Assembly: GCA_001661245.1 (NCBI GenBank)
Contig: KV454013.1
Coordinates: forward strand, 1,084,077-1,148,076
Length of the DNA stretch: 64,000 bases
Direction of reading: 5' to 3'
Source of the DNA: Pachysolen tannophilus NRRL Y-2460
Lineage: Eukaryota > Ascomycota > Pichiomycetes > Alaninales > Pachysolenaceae
Shown: one piece after another, positions 47,014-57,657 of the stretch
Numbering within the stretch: the first letter of the stretch is position 1
Layout: every line of letters starts with the position of its first letter
The notes under the pieces: model-generated
What the model was told of the DNA's origin: nothing
Seen by the model: the letters and a program-made list of their open reading frames with translations, nothing else
Databases searched by the model: none
Made by a program: the position numbers and the translations under genes

Positions 47014-48876
47014 TTAATCAAAAACATGAATTGGTTCAACCAAGATAATTTCTTCTTTCAGGCTTTCTCTATTATAACTAATAGTGGCCAATAATTTCCC
47101 ACTAATTATCAACTCTTTAATGGTCCATTTTCCCTTCAGGTAAATTTCCGGTATTCTATCAATCAAGTTTGGTAATAAGAAATCATACAACTCTTTGTAG
47201 TCTTTAATATCTTGTTCTGAAATAGTAATAGCAGAAGAAAACTGATCAAATAATTGTTGGATCCAAATTGGTAAGAATTCGACATTATTTGTGTCGTAAT
47301 GATTTCTATTAAAGCAACGAATTAACCAAAGAAGGAAAACTTGGTCTTGGAAATTTGAAGAATAAACATCATCAATAGACATTATTCCAAATGATAACAT
47401 CAATGATTGTTTAAAAGCAATATCTTTTTTAAATATTTTTTTCAAATCTATCAAATTTGATTTGTAATAACCAAAATATTCTTTTTCCTTTGATTTAATT
47501 TCGGAAATTATTTTCAACAACAAGGATTTTTGTCCATCACGATAAATAACTGCATTCTTAATATTTCCCTTAACTTCACCTATGCTAGTTAATGATAAAT
47601 TCTCATTACTTGTCTTTAAGATATTATATTTTTGTTCTACTGCTCTTCTTAATTTATTCAATCCTTCTAATTTCATTCTTAACGTCATATTTGTTTCTGA
47701 ATCATTTTTAACTAAAAAGGCAAATAAACTTAACAAATTTTTAGGTATCAAATTTGATTCATTACAATAATATAATAGTCCATCTTTATAATCATCAAAA
47801 TTTTTTGTTTCATTTGCATTTGTTGATTTTTTCGAATCTAATACAGAAAAAGTATAGTCATCCAAGTGTGGCAATTTAATTCCAAATTTTTGAATCAGTG
47901 GCAAAGTTTCTAAAGGTAATTTTATCCTTAATGCAAGTGAATCTGCTTTATTACTTTCGATTGTAAAACCATAACCTAATAACAATTCTTCATTTCCCTT
48001 TGAACCATAATTATTAAACAATTCATCACCCTGGTGCAATAATGATGACTGATTATTGGTTAATTTAAAATAAGGACAATTATCCTTTCCATCGGGAACA
48101 ATTAACCAAGAAACATATGCACTAGGATCATGATTCAACAAGTCAATTATTGGTATTAACATCGAAAGATTATGATCTGCTTTACTATCTACTAAATGGT
48201 AAGGAAATGATCTTGATGTAAAGTTCAAATATGACCATAAATACATTGGAAACCCAGTCCAATTTTTGTAATTGTAATTATTATCAATCCAATTAATCAA
48301 TGCATCCTCTTTTTCTTCTTCTTTTGGTTCTTCACTATCATTACTATTACCATCTTTAAGATTTTGATATATTTGATAAAATTTTGAATCTTCTTCAAAT
48401 GTATCGGAACGTTTCTCTATAGGAATTGAATTAATAGCTTCATACCATTCTTCAACAATTTGTTTAAATTTTTCATTTAAAGAGAATCCTAAATTAGTTC
48501 CATTTAAATATTTTTTCTCTAAATTATTCCAAGTTAATGGAGAACCAATTTCATGTAATTGAGGTAAATGATGAATATATTGAAACCAAAAACTTTTATT
48601 ATCTAACCATCTTTCATGACACAAATACAATTTTGTAATTGGATTACTATATTTCTTGTTATTATCATTGAAAAAAAATTCATACGCCTTTTTTGGAGTT
48701 ATAGCAATTGATATTGGTACTGAAATATTTGGAATTGATGTATCTAACTTTTTTTCACATAATACAGCTGCTATACCTTTCTCCTCTGTATATTTAAATT
48801 CTATCGCAGGATTTATCTGTGAACCATTCAGATTCGCCCATTCCACTAACAAATTCAAATCTTCCCCATTTGTCAT
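47014..48876 (-). CDS. RKM1: SET-domain ribosomal lysine methyltransferase, Rkm1 type
   Basis: 620 residues (S. cerevisiae Rkm1, 583). N-terminal half: LVEWANLNGSQINPAIEFK and ITPKKAYEFF. The SET core is split by a long insert: GSPLTWNNLEKKYLNGTNLG, FPMYLWSYLNFTSRSFPYHL, then MLIPIIDLLNHDPSA (NHD motif), ELFNNYGSKGNEELLLGYGF (the NNYG/ELL signature), followed by the helical Rubisco-LSMT-like substrate domain. Rkm1 dimethylates ribosomal protein L23. Position next to IPL1 and near SRP72, NIP7 and PUS1 matches S. cerevisiae. The ATG at 48876 gives MTNGEDLNLLVEW. Confidence 0.9.
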   Translation of the reverse strand: MTNGEDLNLLVEWANLNGSQINPAIEFKYTEEKGIAAVLCEKKLDTSIPNISVPISIAITPKKAYEFFFNDNNKKYSNPITKLYLCHERWLDNKSFWFQYIHHLPQLHEIGSPLTWNNLEKKYLNGTNLGFSLNEKFKQIVEEWYEAINSIPIEKRSDTFEEDSKFYQIYQNLKDGNSNDSEEPKEEEKEDALINWIDNNYNYKNWTGFPMYLWSYLNFTSRSFPYHLVDSKADHNLSMLIPIIDLLNHDPSAYVSWLIVPDGKDNCPYFKLTNNQSSLLHQGDELFNNYGSKGNEELLLGYGFTIESNKADSLALRIKLPLETLPLIQKFGIKLPHLDDYTFSVLDSKKSTNANETKNFDDYKDGLLYYCNESNLIPKNLLSLFAFLVKNDSETNMTLRMKLEGLNKLRRAVEQKYNILKTSNENLSLTSIGEVKGNIKNAVIYRDGQKSLLLKIISEIKSKEKEYFGYYKSNLIDLKKIFKKDIAFKQSLMLSFGIMSIDDVYSSNFQDQVFLLWLIRCFNRNHYDTNNVEFLPIWIQQLFDQFSSAITISEQDIKDYKELYDFLLPNLIDRIPEIYLKGKWTIKELIISGKLLATISYNRESLKEEIILVEPIHVFD

Positions 48877-49081
48877 CTTCAACCCAACTAATTATTATCT
48901 GTTTAAGTTTATGGATTTCATATACTGATTAAAATAAATAATACCTGAAAAAAAAAAATTATGAAAAATATGAAAAAAAATGAAAAAAGCAAAATTCAAA
49001 AATGCACACTAAAAATTTTAAAAATTAAAAAAAACACACAAAAACAACACAAAAAACAAAAAAATTCAATTTTTCCTTCAT

Positions 49082-50266
49082 TCATACAATGCTATATTTT
49101 GGGTTATTCCAATATACTTTATTCTTGAGTATCCAAGGATGGTCATCAATTTTGTCCAAGGGGTATCTATTTTCAGGATTATATTGTAATAATTTTCTTA
49201 TTAAATCTGCAGCATCTTTATTAACAAAATTTGGGATATTTAAATCTACTTTAGCAATTTTTTTATAAGTTGTATTTTTATATTGATCTTCAAAAGGAGG
49301 CAGTCCCACTAAGAATTCATACATTAATACACCTAATGCCCAAACATCTACTTTTTCATTATGTACTTTAGCTTCTACCATTTCTGGAGGTAAATAATCT
49401 AGAGTACCACACATTGTTGTTCTCTTATTTGAAGGGGTATGTACTGACCAACCAAAATCCGATATTTTTATAATATTATTAAAACCTAATAAGATATTTT
49501 CTGGTTTAATATCTCTATGAATTATATGTTTTTTATGTAAATAATTTAAAGCACTAGCCATTTGAGAAATATAATGAGAAGCAGCCACATCATTAAAAAT
49601 TCTTTTTTGTTTTAAAAATCTATATAATTCACCATGAATTGCATATTCTAAAATTAAATATACTCTTGTTTGATCATGGAAATAACCATATAATCTTAGA
49701 CAATTTGGATGTCTTAAATTTGATTGAATTTCTACTTCTCTTCTAAATTGTTTTTCTACTTTAAATTCAGTTAATTCTTTCTTTTCCATAGCTTTTAAAG
49801 CACATATAAATCCAGTTTTTTTATCTCTAACACAATAAACTTTACCAAATTTACCTTTACCTAATTTTCTACCAATTTCAAAATCAGACAAAGAATATTT
49901 TCTTAATGGAATAGTACTATTGTTAAATGGTGGATAATTACCATTAATATTATTATTAACTTCAATATCACCATTTAATTGTGCTGAAATACTTAATCTA
50001 TTTTGTAACAGTACAGAACCAGATACTCGAGATAATTTTTTCGATAAAGGTGAACCATTTGAATTTAAATTCAAATTCGAATTGGAATTTGAAATCCTCC
50101 AAGGTTTTAAACTATTGTTATTATTCCCATTATTAGCGCCATGGGAACCATGAGCGCTATGACCATTATGACCATTATGAGCACCGGAAAGCTGTCGCTG
50201 CCCATTGAGCAGCTTCTGAGTTAGCGGATTCCTTTGAGTCTTTTTAATTTCAACTTTCGACGACAT
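49082..50266 (-). CDS. IPL1: Aurora kinase Ipl1
   Basis: 394 residues. A disordered N-terminus rich in Asn, Gly and His ([18 protein letters not shown]) precedes the kinase domain: [82 protein letters not shown], and [16 protein letters not shown], the Aurora activation loop. It is the catalytic subunit of the chromosomal passenger complex that corrects kinetochore attachments. A CTG codon at 49301-49303 falls in VG-x-PPFE, where Aurora kinases have Lys, Ala or Ser rather than Leu. The ATG at 50266 is used. Confidence 0.96.
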   Translation of the reverse strand: MSSKVEIKKTQRNPLTQKLLNGQRQLSGAHNGHNGHSAHGSHGANNGNNNNSLKPWRISNSNSNLNLNSNGSPLSKKLSRVSGSVLLQNRLSISAQLNGDIEVNNNINGNYPPFNNSTIPLRKYSLSDFEIGRKLGKGKFGKVYCVRDKKTGFICALKAMEKKELTEFKVEKQFRREVEIQSNLRHPNCLRLYGYFHDQTRVYLILEYAIHGELYRFLKQKRIFNDVAASHYISQMASALNYLHKKHIIHRDIKPENILLGFNNIIKISDFGWSVHTPSNKRTTMCGTLDYLPPEMVEAKVHNEKVDVWALGVLMYEFLVGLPPFEDQYKNTTYKKIAKVDLNIPNFVNKDAADLIRKLLQYNPENRYPLDKIDDHPWILKNKVYWNNPKYSIV

Positions 50267-50765
50267 ATCTCCATATAGAATTATATAAAACAATTAACCG
50301 CCAATAGATTATAAACTTTCTTTGTTATATAAACAAAAACAAACAAAAACAAACAAACAAACAAACAGAAATAAAAGAATTACCAAATCGCCGCCCCTAA
50401 ACAAACTTATTTGTTATCAATTGATAACACCGCCCTAACTACTTCTTTTGGTACGTTGGTTTTGATCTGCACTACTTATTATTTTTTTTTTTTTTTAGGT
50501 TTTCCTCTTTTGTATATTTGTGTTGATGTCGCACTACTGGTATTTTTTCCTTTTTCATCAAAAAGAAAAAATAAAAAATTTTTTTTGTTTTTGCAACTTG
50601 CATGCGTCTTCGGTTAAAATTCCTTTTTAGGACACCAAAGAGTTTTAAAGAGGTTTAAAAGGTATTTTTCCAATTTTTTGACCAGTTTCTTCTTCTTTTT
50701 CTTTTTTTTCAACAACGAAAAAAAGTTTATAGTTATAAATTTGATTTTAAAAAATATATGAGAAA
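50267..50765. other. divergent IPL1/ADH upstream region
   Basis: AT-rich with an AAACAA tandem tract (about 50335-50366) and T/A runs. A TTGATAAC-type sequence occurs near 50417. No gene or known site can be assigned. Confidence 0.4.
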
Positions 50766-51860
50766 ATGACTTATCCAGATGTTTTCCAAGGTTTTGGTGT
50801 TGGTGACGCAAAGAAATGGTCTACTCCTACTTTAGTGGAGTATGCACCTAAACCATTAGATTCTAATGATGTTGATATTGAGATTGAATATTGTGGGATT
50901 TGTTCTAGTGATTTACATACGATTAAAGGTGAATGGGGTCAATTAAGAAGAGATGATTTAGTTGTTGGGCATGAGATTGTTGGTACTGTTGTTGCAGTGG
51001 GTCCTAAAGTTTCTAGTCTTGTTGTTGGTCAAAGAGTTGGAGTTGGTGCACAAAATTTGGCATGTTTAAATTGTAATAGATGTCAAGATAATAATGAACA
51101 TTATTGTATAACTAAAAATGTTAGTACTTATAATAAAAAATTTCCTAATCATGATTATTTTTCTCAAGGTGGTTATGCTTCTCATCATAGATGTCATGAA
51201 TATTTTGCCTTTCCAATTCCTGATGAGATTGAATCAAAATATGCTGCTCCTTTATTATGTGGTGGATTAACAGTTTATTCACCTTTAAAAAGATCAGGAT
51301 GTGGTTTAAATACTACTATTGGAGTTATTGGTATTGGTGGTTTAGGTCATATGGCAATAATGCTTGCAAAAGCAATGGGTGCTGAAGTTTATGCTTTTTC
51401 AAGAAGTTCTGCCAAGAAAGATGAAGCAATTAAAATGGGTGCAGATCATTTTATTGCAACAGGTGAATCAGAAAATTGGAATCAAGAATTAACTGATAAA
51501 TTTGATATGATTTTAAATTGTGCTTCATATATTTCTGGTATTACTTTAAATAGTTATTTATCAATTTTAAAAGTTGATAAATTTTTCGTTAATGTTGGTT
51601 TACCTTGTCTGGGTGATGTTTATGAATTTTCTCCATTTACTACAATTTCTAATGCTGCAGGTATTAAAAGTTCAAAATTAGGTTCAAGAAAAGAAGTTTT
51701 AGAATTATTTGAATTATGTGCTAAACATAATATAAAACCATGGATTGAAGAAATTCCAATTAATGGAAAAAATCTTTCAAATGCATTAATTAGATTGGAT
51801 AAAGGTGATGTTAGATATAGATTTGTCTTGACTAATTTTAAACAATTTTTTTCATCCTAA
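50766..51860 (+). CDS. NADP-dependent zinc alcohol dehydrogenase (Adh6/Adh7, cinnamyl type)
   Basis: 364 residues of the cinnamyl-alcohol-dehydrogenase type medium-chain family, similar to S. cerevisiae Adh6/Adh7. Catalytic zinc ligands are Cys46 (CGICSSD) and His69-Glu70 (VVGHEIVG). The structural zinc loop has four Cys in CLNCNRCQDNNEHYC. The cofactor fold is VIGIGGLGHMAIMLAKAMGAEV, and FSRSSAKKDEA after the second strand suggests NADP(H). The C-terminus has GDVRYRFVL, typical of the group. Such enzymes reduce aldehydes broadly. I cannot say which paralogue it is, so no symbol is given. Confidence 0.9.
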   Translation: MTYPDVFQGFGVGDAKKWSTPTLVEYAPKPLDSNDVDIEIEYCGICSSDLHTIKGEWGQLRRDDLVVGHEIVGTVVAVGPKVSSLVVGQRVGVGAQNLACLNCNRCQDNNEHYCITKNVSTYNKKFPNHDYFSQGGYASHHRCHEYFAFPIPDEIESKYAAPLLCGGLTVYSPLKRSGCGLNTTIGVIGIGGLGHMAIMLAKAMGAEVYAFSRSSAKKDEAIKMGADHFIATGESENWNQELTDKFDMILNCASYISGITLNSYLSILKVDKFFVNVGLPCLGDVYEFSPFTTISNAAGIKSSKLGSRKEVLELFELCAKHNIKPWIEEIPINGKNLSNALIRLDKGDVRYRFVLTNFKQFFSS

Positions 51861-52478
51861 AAAAAAATTTAATCATTTTTTTATCCATTACTTCTTTTTT
51901 AGTCACTGGGTTGAAACCTAAAAGAGATCAATCTGGACCTGTTTTAAAATGGATGAAGTGGATGTACTGTTTGATGTTGCTGATGCTGCTGATGCCGTTG
52001 TGTTGGTGCAGCGGGAGCGGGAGAGGGAGAGAGAGCATAAGCGGTAGCGGCGGCCCGGAAGTAGTGGGGCGGCCTTGCAGTGGGGGGCTGGAAGTAGAGT
52101 TGGGGCCGGCGCTTTCTGTGGGATGTGTATGTGTCACTCGCCACGAATAGCCTAAAAAGGAAATTTTCCATTTATTTTTTTTTTATATAGTTTTCCGCGG
52201 TGCCTGAAGAGTTTTTATCAGGCTTAAATAGATAATACATATATTATATTGATTTATATATGTTAAGATATATATATATATTAATAAATATATATATATT
52301 TGTATGAAATAATTTATCGGGGAAATCATGGAAATATATATTGCATAATAATAACAAGGTTGGAATAGTTAAACTGAGTTTTTTTTTTTTTTTTATTTTT
52401 TGTAATTTGATAATTGGTTTATGTTTTATCAGTTTGTTATTATTATTATATAATCTATGAAAAAATAATTGTATTAGG
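51861..52478. other. intergenic with a GC-rich island
   Basis: AT-rich except 51950-52145, which is strongly GC-rich with GATGCTGCT and GGGAGCGGGAGAGGGAG repeats. A short ATG frame at about 51949 (MDEVDVLFDVADAAD..., ending RERERERERHKR) and longer frames on both strands exist, none with a recognisable domain. TA-rich tracts follow at 52240-52310, and a T run near 52380-52394. Confidence 0.45.
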
Positions 52479-53225
52479 ATGTCAAAAGTTGAAATATTAA
52501 CTACTGCTGATTATAAGAAAGCAGCCAAGACTTTATATGAGGCTTTTAGTGGGGACACTGACGATGTTGCCAATTATGTTTCTTATCATTTGAAAGGACA
52601 ACCTGAGTTGAAGAAGAAAGTTGAAATGTCACTTTATGAATGTTATGTATATTCACATATGTTAAAAGGGTTAGTTATTGGAGTTAAAGGTGAAAATCAT
52701 GAATTTGAAGATAGTTTTGAATCTGTTGCTGTATGGTCAACCCCTCAAGGTGGTGATTTTACAGATCCATTAACCATGTTAAGAAGTGGATGGATAAAGT
52801 TTTCATGGCTTACTGGTTCTGAAGGTCGTCGTAGAGTTTTTAAAACAATGTTTCAAACTTTACATGAAAATCAAGTTGAAATCTTACTGGATGAGATTGA
52901 AAATTGTTATACTTTAGTTTATTTAGGAAGTACTCCAAAGGCAAGAGGAAAGGGAAATGTTCGTAAGATGTTTGATTTTATGTTTGAAAATTATATTGAT
53001 AAGAATAATTCAATAAGTTATTTAGAAAGTTCTGCAATAATAAATATTCCAATATATACTAAATTTGGATTTCAACCTGTTAAAGATATATGGTTAGGTG
53101 ATAAAAATGATCCAAATCGAGATTGTGCAAGAATGGACGTTATGGTAAGAGGTGCTAGAGGGAAACAATGGAACAAATTGAATCAAATTAGAACAAGTTG
53201 TAATTATCAGATTCCGGACTTTTAA
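52479..53225 (+). CDS. GNAT-family N-acetyltransferase, unknown substrate
   Basis: 248 residues. The acetyl-CoA binding pattern is visible: CYTLVYLGSTPKARGKGNVRKMFDFMFE (motif A, G-x-G) and YLESSAIINIPIYTKFGFQPV (motif B). The N-terminal part (DYKKAAKTLYEAF) fits the usual first helix. It resembles the small fungal GNAT proteins that acetylate small molecules or amines, but no sequence feature fixes the substrate. The ATG at 52479 is the first in frame. It lies upstream of, and on the same strand as, CUS2, 140 bases apart. Confidence 0.85.
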   Translation: MSKVEILTTADYKKAAKTLYEAFSGDTDDVANYVSYHLKGQPELKKKVEMSLYECYVYSHMLKGLVIGVKGENHEFEDSFESVAVWSTPQGGDFTDPLTMLRSGWIKFSWLTGSEGRRRVFKTMFQTLHENQVEILLDEIENCYTLVYLGSTPKARGKGNVRKMFDFMFENYIDKNNSISYLESSAIINIPIYTKFGFQPVKDIWLGDKNDPNRDCARMDVMVRGARGKQWNKLNQIRTSCNYQIPDF

Positions 53226-53365
53226 ATAAATATATTTTTTAAGGTAATTAATTAAATAGTTAAATAATTAAAAAATAAATAAATAAATAAAAATAAAAAA
53301 AAACAATAAAGTAAATAATAAGTATATATATATATATTATTATAAATAACTTGAATTCTTTTTCA

Positions 53366-54520
53366 ATGTCATTCTCAAAGGAAACTCAGGATTTTATAGA
53401 TAAAAAGTTGAATCCTACAATTCCAGAAAATTTACTGAATGATAATAGGATTTCTTATGACCAAGTGCTGGAAAGATGGATTTTTGAAAATCCAAATACT
53501 GATGAAGAATTGGAATATAATTTAATTTTACAAACATGGATAGCTAGGACAAAACAAGGATCAGAAACTTTAACTAAGAGGAAATTGGATGAGCAGCAAG
53601 ATAATAAGGTTGATGATGATGATCATCGTAAAGAATTTCAACTGTTGAAAAAACAAAAATTACAAGAATTAAAACAACTGAAATTAAAAGAAAAACTGCC
53701 TCAAAATAAAAATACAGGTATTTATATTTCTAATTTACCACCAAATATCACTAAAGAAGAATTGATAACAATTTTTAGTAAATATGGTGTTATAGCAGAA
53801 GATGTAATAACTGAAGAAAAAAGGGTTAAATTATATAAAGATGAAAAAGGAAATTTTAAAAGAGATGGTTTGATTGTATATTTGAAAGAAGAAAGTTGTT
53901 TTTTAGCAATTGAGATGTTGGATGATACTAAGTTGAATGTTGGTGATACCGATACTATACGAGTTCAGCGGGCAGATTTTTCTAACAAAGAAAATAATGG
54001 GAACGGGAACACTGATGGTGGAGAAAAGAATGATAATACAGGATCAAGTACTCAAAAGAGACAATTAACAGATCGTGAAAAACTTTTAGTTAAGCAAAGA
54101 TTAAACAAGTTAAATAAAAAAGTTTCTGATTGGGAAGGTAACGATGAAGATTTTTTCAATGAAAATTTAAATGTTGTTAAAAAAACACATAATAGGAAAA
54201 ATAAATCTGCTGGAACTGGGCCCAAAGTTATAGTATTTGAAAATTGTTTTAATCCATCAGAACTAGTTTCCAAAGATGATATTGCAGATTTATATGAAGA
54301 TTTTGTTGATGAAATAAAGGAAAATTGCAATTGTGAAAATGTGGAACTAGAAATTTTTGACCAGGATGAAAAAGGACTTATTATTTGTAAATTTGATCAA
54401 ACTGAAAGTGCAGATCTATGTGTTAAAATTTTCAATGATAGATACTTTGATGGTAAGAGATTAAGAGTTTATACAATGGATGAAAATAAAGATTTGGAAA
54501 AGAAATTAAAGCAAACCTAG
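53366..54520 (+). CDS. CUS2: Cus2/Tat-SF1-like U2 snRNP splicing factor
   Basis: 384 residues. The N-terminus has SYDQVLERWIFENPNTDEELEYN, then a charged helix and RRM1 (GIYISNLPPNITKEELITIFSKYGVIAED, with LIVYLKEESCFLAIEMLDD). A linker, then a UHM-type second RRM (KVIVFENCFNPSELVSKDD, IICKFDQTESADLCVKIFNDRYFDGKRLRVY) where Cus2/Tat-SF1 has its U2AF-homology motif. Cus2 helps fold U2 snRNA and binds Prp11/SF3 components. In S. cerevisiae CUS2 is next to SEC21, as here. The ATG at 53366 is used; an upstream TTG adds five residues. Confidence 0.9.
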   Translation: MSFSKETQDFIDKKLNPTIPENLLNDNRISYDQVLERWIFENPNTDEELEYNLILQTWIARTKQGSETLTKRKLDEQQDNKVDDDDHRKEFQLLKKQKLQELKQLKLKEKLPQNKNTGIYISNLPPNITKEELITIFSKYGVIAEDVITEEKRVKLYKDEKGNFKRDGLIVYLKEESCFLAIEMLDDTKLNVGDTDTIRVQRADFSNKENNGNGNTDGGEKNDNTGSSTQKRQLTDREKLLVKQRLNKLNKKVSDWEGNDEDFFNENLNVVKKTHNRKNKSAGTGPKVIVFENCFNPSELVSKDDIADLYEDFVDEIKENCNCENVELEIFDQDEKGLIICKFDQTESADLCVKIFNDRYFDGKRLRVYTMDENKDLEKKLKQT

Positions 54521-54840
54521 TGAAAATTCAATTCCAATTCAAACTTTTTTTTTCTTTATGTAATAATATTTAGATATTTTTTATGGATCTCAAACAGTTA
54601 ATATAAACAAATTAGAACGTTAAATTCAAAACAACAGGAAATATTTTTTTTTAAATGAAAAAAAAAAAAAAAAAAGAATAGAACTAATATATATATAATA
54701 TTGTTTTTGTATAAAAAGATTTCTAGTGAAAAGGTTGGGGATAACTAATAACGAAAAAAAAATAAAAATGAAAAATGAAAAAAGAATAATAATAACTGAA
54801 AAAAAAAAAAAAAAAAACTAAAACAAGGTTACTCTTAATT
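54521..54840. other. convergent 3' region CUS2/SEC21
   Basis: AT-rich with A runs near 54658-54675 and 54800-54818. Nothing else seen. Confidence 0.4.
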
Positions 54841-57657
54841 TTAAGCAACACCATTTATGATAGCCTCACACAACTGTTCGTCTTCACCTCTCACCTGTGT
54901 CTTCATCATAATTCCTCTTGACGAATTAGCAGCTAATCTAATGATACATGCAACTTTAGCAGAGTTCAAAATACTCTTACCAAATAACTTCAAAACATGA
55001 GTAGTTGAGTTTGAATCAGTAACTATATCTGATCCATCTACTGGCATCATTGAAAGAACTCTGATCAATCTTTGAACAATTTCTTGTAAATCATTAGAAT
55101 CAGATAAGTTGTAAACACCACTTTGTTCAATTTTAGAAAGTTCGTCCCATTGGTGGGTGAAATTCCCTGTGAATGAAGGAATAATGAAATCTCCTGGTGT
55201 CAATGATAATTCTTCAATTTGATATTCATCTTGGAAACCTTCATCCCCTTCAAAAGATTCACCTGTAGTAGTATCAACTTCCTTTGATATAAATGAAAGA
55301 GTATTTGTGAATGAAGTCAATTCAATTCCCGAAGGTCTTGTGAATGATACGTAAACAGTACCTTTTGATTGAGGTTTCAATTTTTCAATAGGCATTATGA
55401 ATTCTTCTTCGTATAATTCATCTGCTTCAGGTGATGAAACCACTGTAACTTCATTTAATTCAGATTCTTCTAAAGTATTTTCAATATTGAATTGTAAGAC
55501 CAAATGATCTTCAAAAACATGTTTAATAACTTCAACAACAAATTCAATTTCTCTCTCTGTCAATTCAACAACTGAAGATGAGTGTAACAAGTTACCATAG
55601 TTTTTAAATTCTGGTATTGCCGATAATTCTTGAGAATATTGTTGTTGTAATACTGTATTTTTGATGTATTGATTGCTTTCTTCTCTATCTTCAGCTCCAT
55701 ATCCATTGTTCTCACCATTTGTGTTTCTATTCTTATTTTGTTCTACATCTGCATTTGCTTCTTCTTCCAATAATCTTGTCTTTTCTCTGAATTCATAAGC
55801 TTTCAGTTCATCATCTGATATAGTTGGTACAGATTTGATATCAAATGATTGGATAAAGCTTTCCTTATCACCTTGCATATACAAACTTAATTTTTGTTCC
55901 AATACAGGTAATGAGTATTTTGTATTTGGAGAAATAAAATCTTTTAATTTTTCCTTTTCATCTGGTGAAGACAATTCTTCAAAAGAAGTAATCAATTTTA
56001 AAGATAAAGCAGCTCTATCTCTAACTTCATCATCAACATCATTTAAACATCTACTTAATAAAATCTTTATACTTTTGCTAATTGATTCATCACCAATCAA
56101 TGCAAATTTAGACAATGCAATAACTGCAGAAGATCTAACAATTGAATTTTCCAAGACAACACGATTATAAATGTGTCTAATATATAAAGTTGGATTTGTT
56201 GTCTTTGGTCCCTCATTACCCAATAAATGTAAAATTCTTACAGCTAATTCTGTAAATTCACAATCTTCAATAAATTCACATAAATTTTCAAGAGCTAAAT
56301 CTCTTGATTGAGGCACAAACTTAATCATATCAAATAATGCTTCAACAATTGCATTTTTGAAAACAAATCCACCATCATCTCTAAGACAATCATTTAAGAA
56401 ATTTAACATTGTCTTATATTTTTCTGGGAATTTTAAAGATAATGTTCTAATTGCATCAATTACAACAATTTTGAATTCATCTGAAATATCATTCATAAAT
56501 TTCAATATTGTTTTAATCAATCTATCAACATTATCTGAATTACCAGTTTTCAATAATGTGGTAATTGCATAAGTTGAAACAGATCTGTTTGAATCATTAA
56601 TTAAATTTTCTAATTCCACATTACATATAACAATTTTTTCTGGTGTTTTCATTGCAATTTTATTTAAAATTCTAACAGCGGCAAATCTTGTAACTGTTCT
56701 TGGAACAGATAATAAGATTTGTAAACAATTTATTGCAGCTAAATGTTGTTCACTAGAAAAAGAAGAAATTCCTAATATTGTCTTTGCAGCTTCTAATTCA
56801 ACCATATCTGATTTATTTCTTAACCAGTTATTTAAAACTGGGAATAATGGCTGAGCATATGAAGGAACATCTTTAATAATTTGACCAATGTAACGGATTA
56901 ATTGAACAATTGCCAATGGACTTCTTAATGGAGAATTAGAATTACTCAATTGATTGATCAATTTCATAAGTGCCATCTTATCATGATTTCTTAAATGATA
57001 TAACAATCCCAACGCGTGATATTGATAAACATATGTACTCGAAGGCAATTTGTTAACACCATAATTTTCATGGGTTAAAAATTGTTGTGGAGGGAAAGTC
57101 TTTGTAGCGCTAATGGCTTCCTGGGTTTCATTTGTCCAACGCTTAACAACATCTTTCAGCACAGCTAATAAATGATATGATGAAACTAAAGTAGCCGAGG
57201 TAATACTTGGATTTCTATCAACAACACAATTCTTCATCAATCTTTCAGTAGCATGAACCGTGGAAGCATCCACAATTCTTGTTAAAGATCTTATAGCATT
57301 CGGCTTATAAATAGCTTCACCATTTTGAATATCTTTCATAATTGAAGAAGTGACCATCAATACATCCTCACTAATAACCGACAACTCCTTAATAGCCAAA
57401 TAAACCATCTGTCTAAGAGAAGAATCCTTATGTTGGAAGAGTTTTGAAATTGAGAAAAACAAAGTCGTAGCCTCTTGTGATGCAAAACTATCACCTAAAT
57501 ATAATAACCTCAATAATCTCGACAACAATAACCGACATCTCTTGGCCTGAACTGGTGAAGTATTAAAAGCATGAAGACAATCCTGGAAAACAGTCATCTT
57601 ATCCGGCAACGAGCCGGAATCAATGTCCTCAAATTTTTTATAAGATAGAGTTGACAT
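54841..57657 (-). CDS. SEC21: coatomer gamma subunit Sec21
   Basis: 938 residues (S. cerevisiae Sec21, 935). Starts MSTLSYKKFEDIDSGSLPDKM, followed by HEAT-like adaptin trunk repeats (TLFFSISKLFQHKDSSLRQMVYLAIKELS, NAIRSLTRIVDASTV, NETQEAISATKTFPPQQFLTHENYGVNKLPSS), a low-complexity hinge near 620-650, and the C-terminal appendage domain ending MTQV-like GIMMKTQVRGEDEQLCEAIIN. Gamma-COP is part of the COPI coat for Golgi-to-ER transport. A CTG codon at 57157-57159 sits in HLLAV-x-KDVVKRW, where yeast and human have Ser. A second, gap-adjacent copy of its 5' end follows at 58236-58570. Confidence 0.97.
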   Translation of the reverse strand: MSTLSYKKFEDIDSGSLPDKMTVFQDCLHAFNTSPVQAKRCRLLLSRLLRLLYLGDSFASQEATTLFFSISKLFQHKDSSLRQMVYLAIKELSVISEDVLMVTSSIMKDIQNGEAIYKPNAIRSLTRIVDASTVHATERLMKNCVVDRNPSITSATLVSSYHLLAVLKDVVKRWTNETQEAISATKTFPPQQFLTHENYGVNKLPSSTYVYQYHALGLLYHLRNHDKMALMKLINQLSNSNSPLRSPLAIVQLIRYIGQIIKDVPSYAQPLFPVLNNWLRNKSDMVELEAAKTILGISSFSSEQHLAAINCLQILLSVPRTVTRFAAVRILNKIAMKTPEKIVICNVELENLINDSNRSVSTYAITTLLKTGNSDNVDRLIKTILKFMNDISDEFKIVVIDAIRTLSLKFPEKYKTMLNFLNDCLRDDGGFVFKNAIVEALFDMIKFVPQSRDLALENLCEFIEDCEFTELAVRILHLLGNEGPKTTNPTLYIRHIYNRVVLENSIVRSSAVIALSKFALIGDESISKSIKILLSRCLNDVDDEVRDRAALSLKLITSFEELSSPDEKEKLKDFISPNTKYSLPVLEQKLSLYMQGDKESFIQSFDIKSVPTISDDELKAYEFREKTRLLEEEANADVEQNKNRNTNGENNGYGAEDREESNQYIKNTVLQQQYSQELSAIPEFKNYGNLLHSSSVVELTEREIEFVVEVIKHVFEDHLVLQFNIENTLEESELNEVTVVSSPEADELYEEEFIMPIEKLKPQSKGTVYVSFTRPSGIELTSFTNTLSFISKEVDTTTGESFEGDEGFQDEYQIEELSLTPGDFIIPSFTGNFTHQWDELSKIEQSGVYNLSDSNDLQEIVQRLIRVLSMMPVDGSDIVTDSNSTTHVLKLFGKSILNSAKVACIIRLAANSSRGIMMKTQVRGEDEQLCEAIINGVA

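Noticed and set aside
51928-52171. Pro/Ala-rich minus-strand frame in the GC-rich island
   Set aside because: Low-complexity composition of a GC-rich repeat. Both strands are open, so openness is not evidence of coding.
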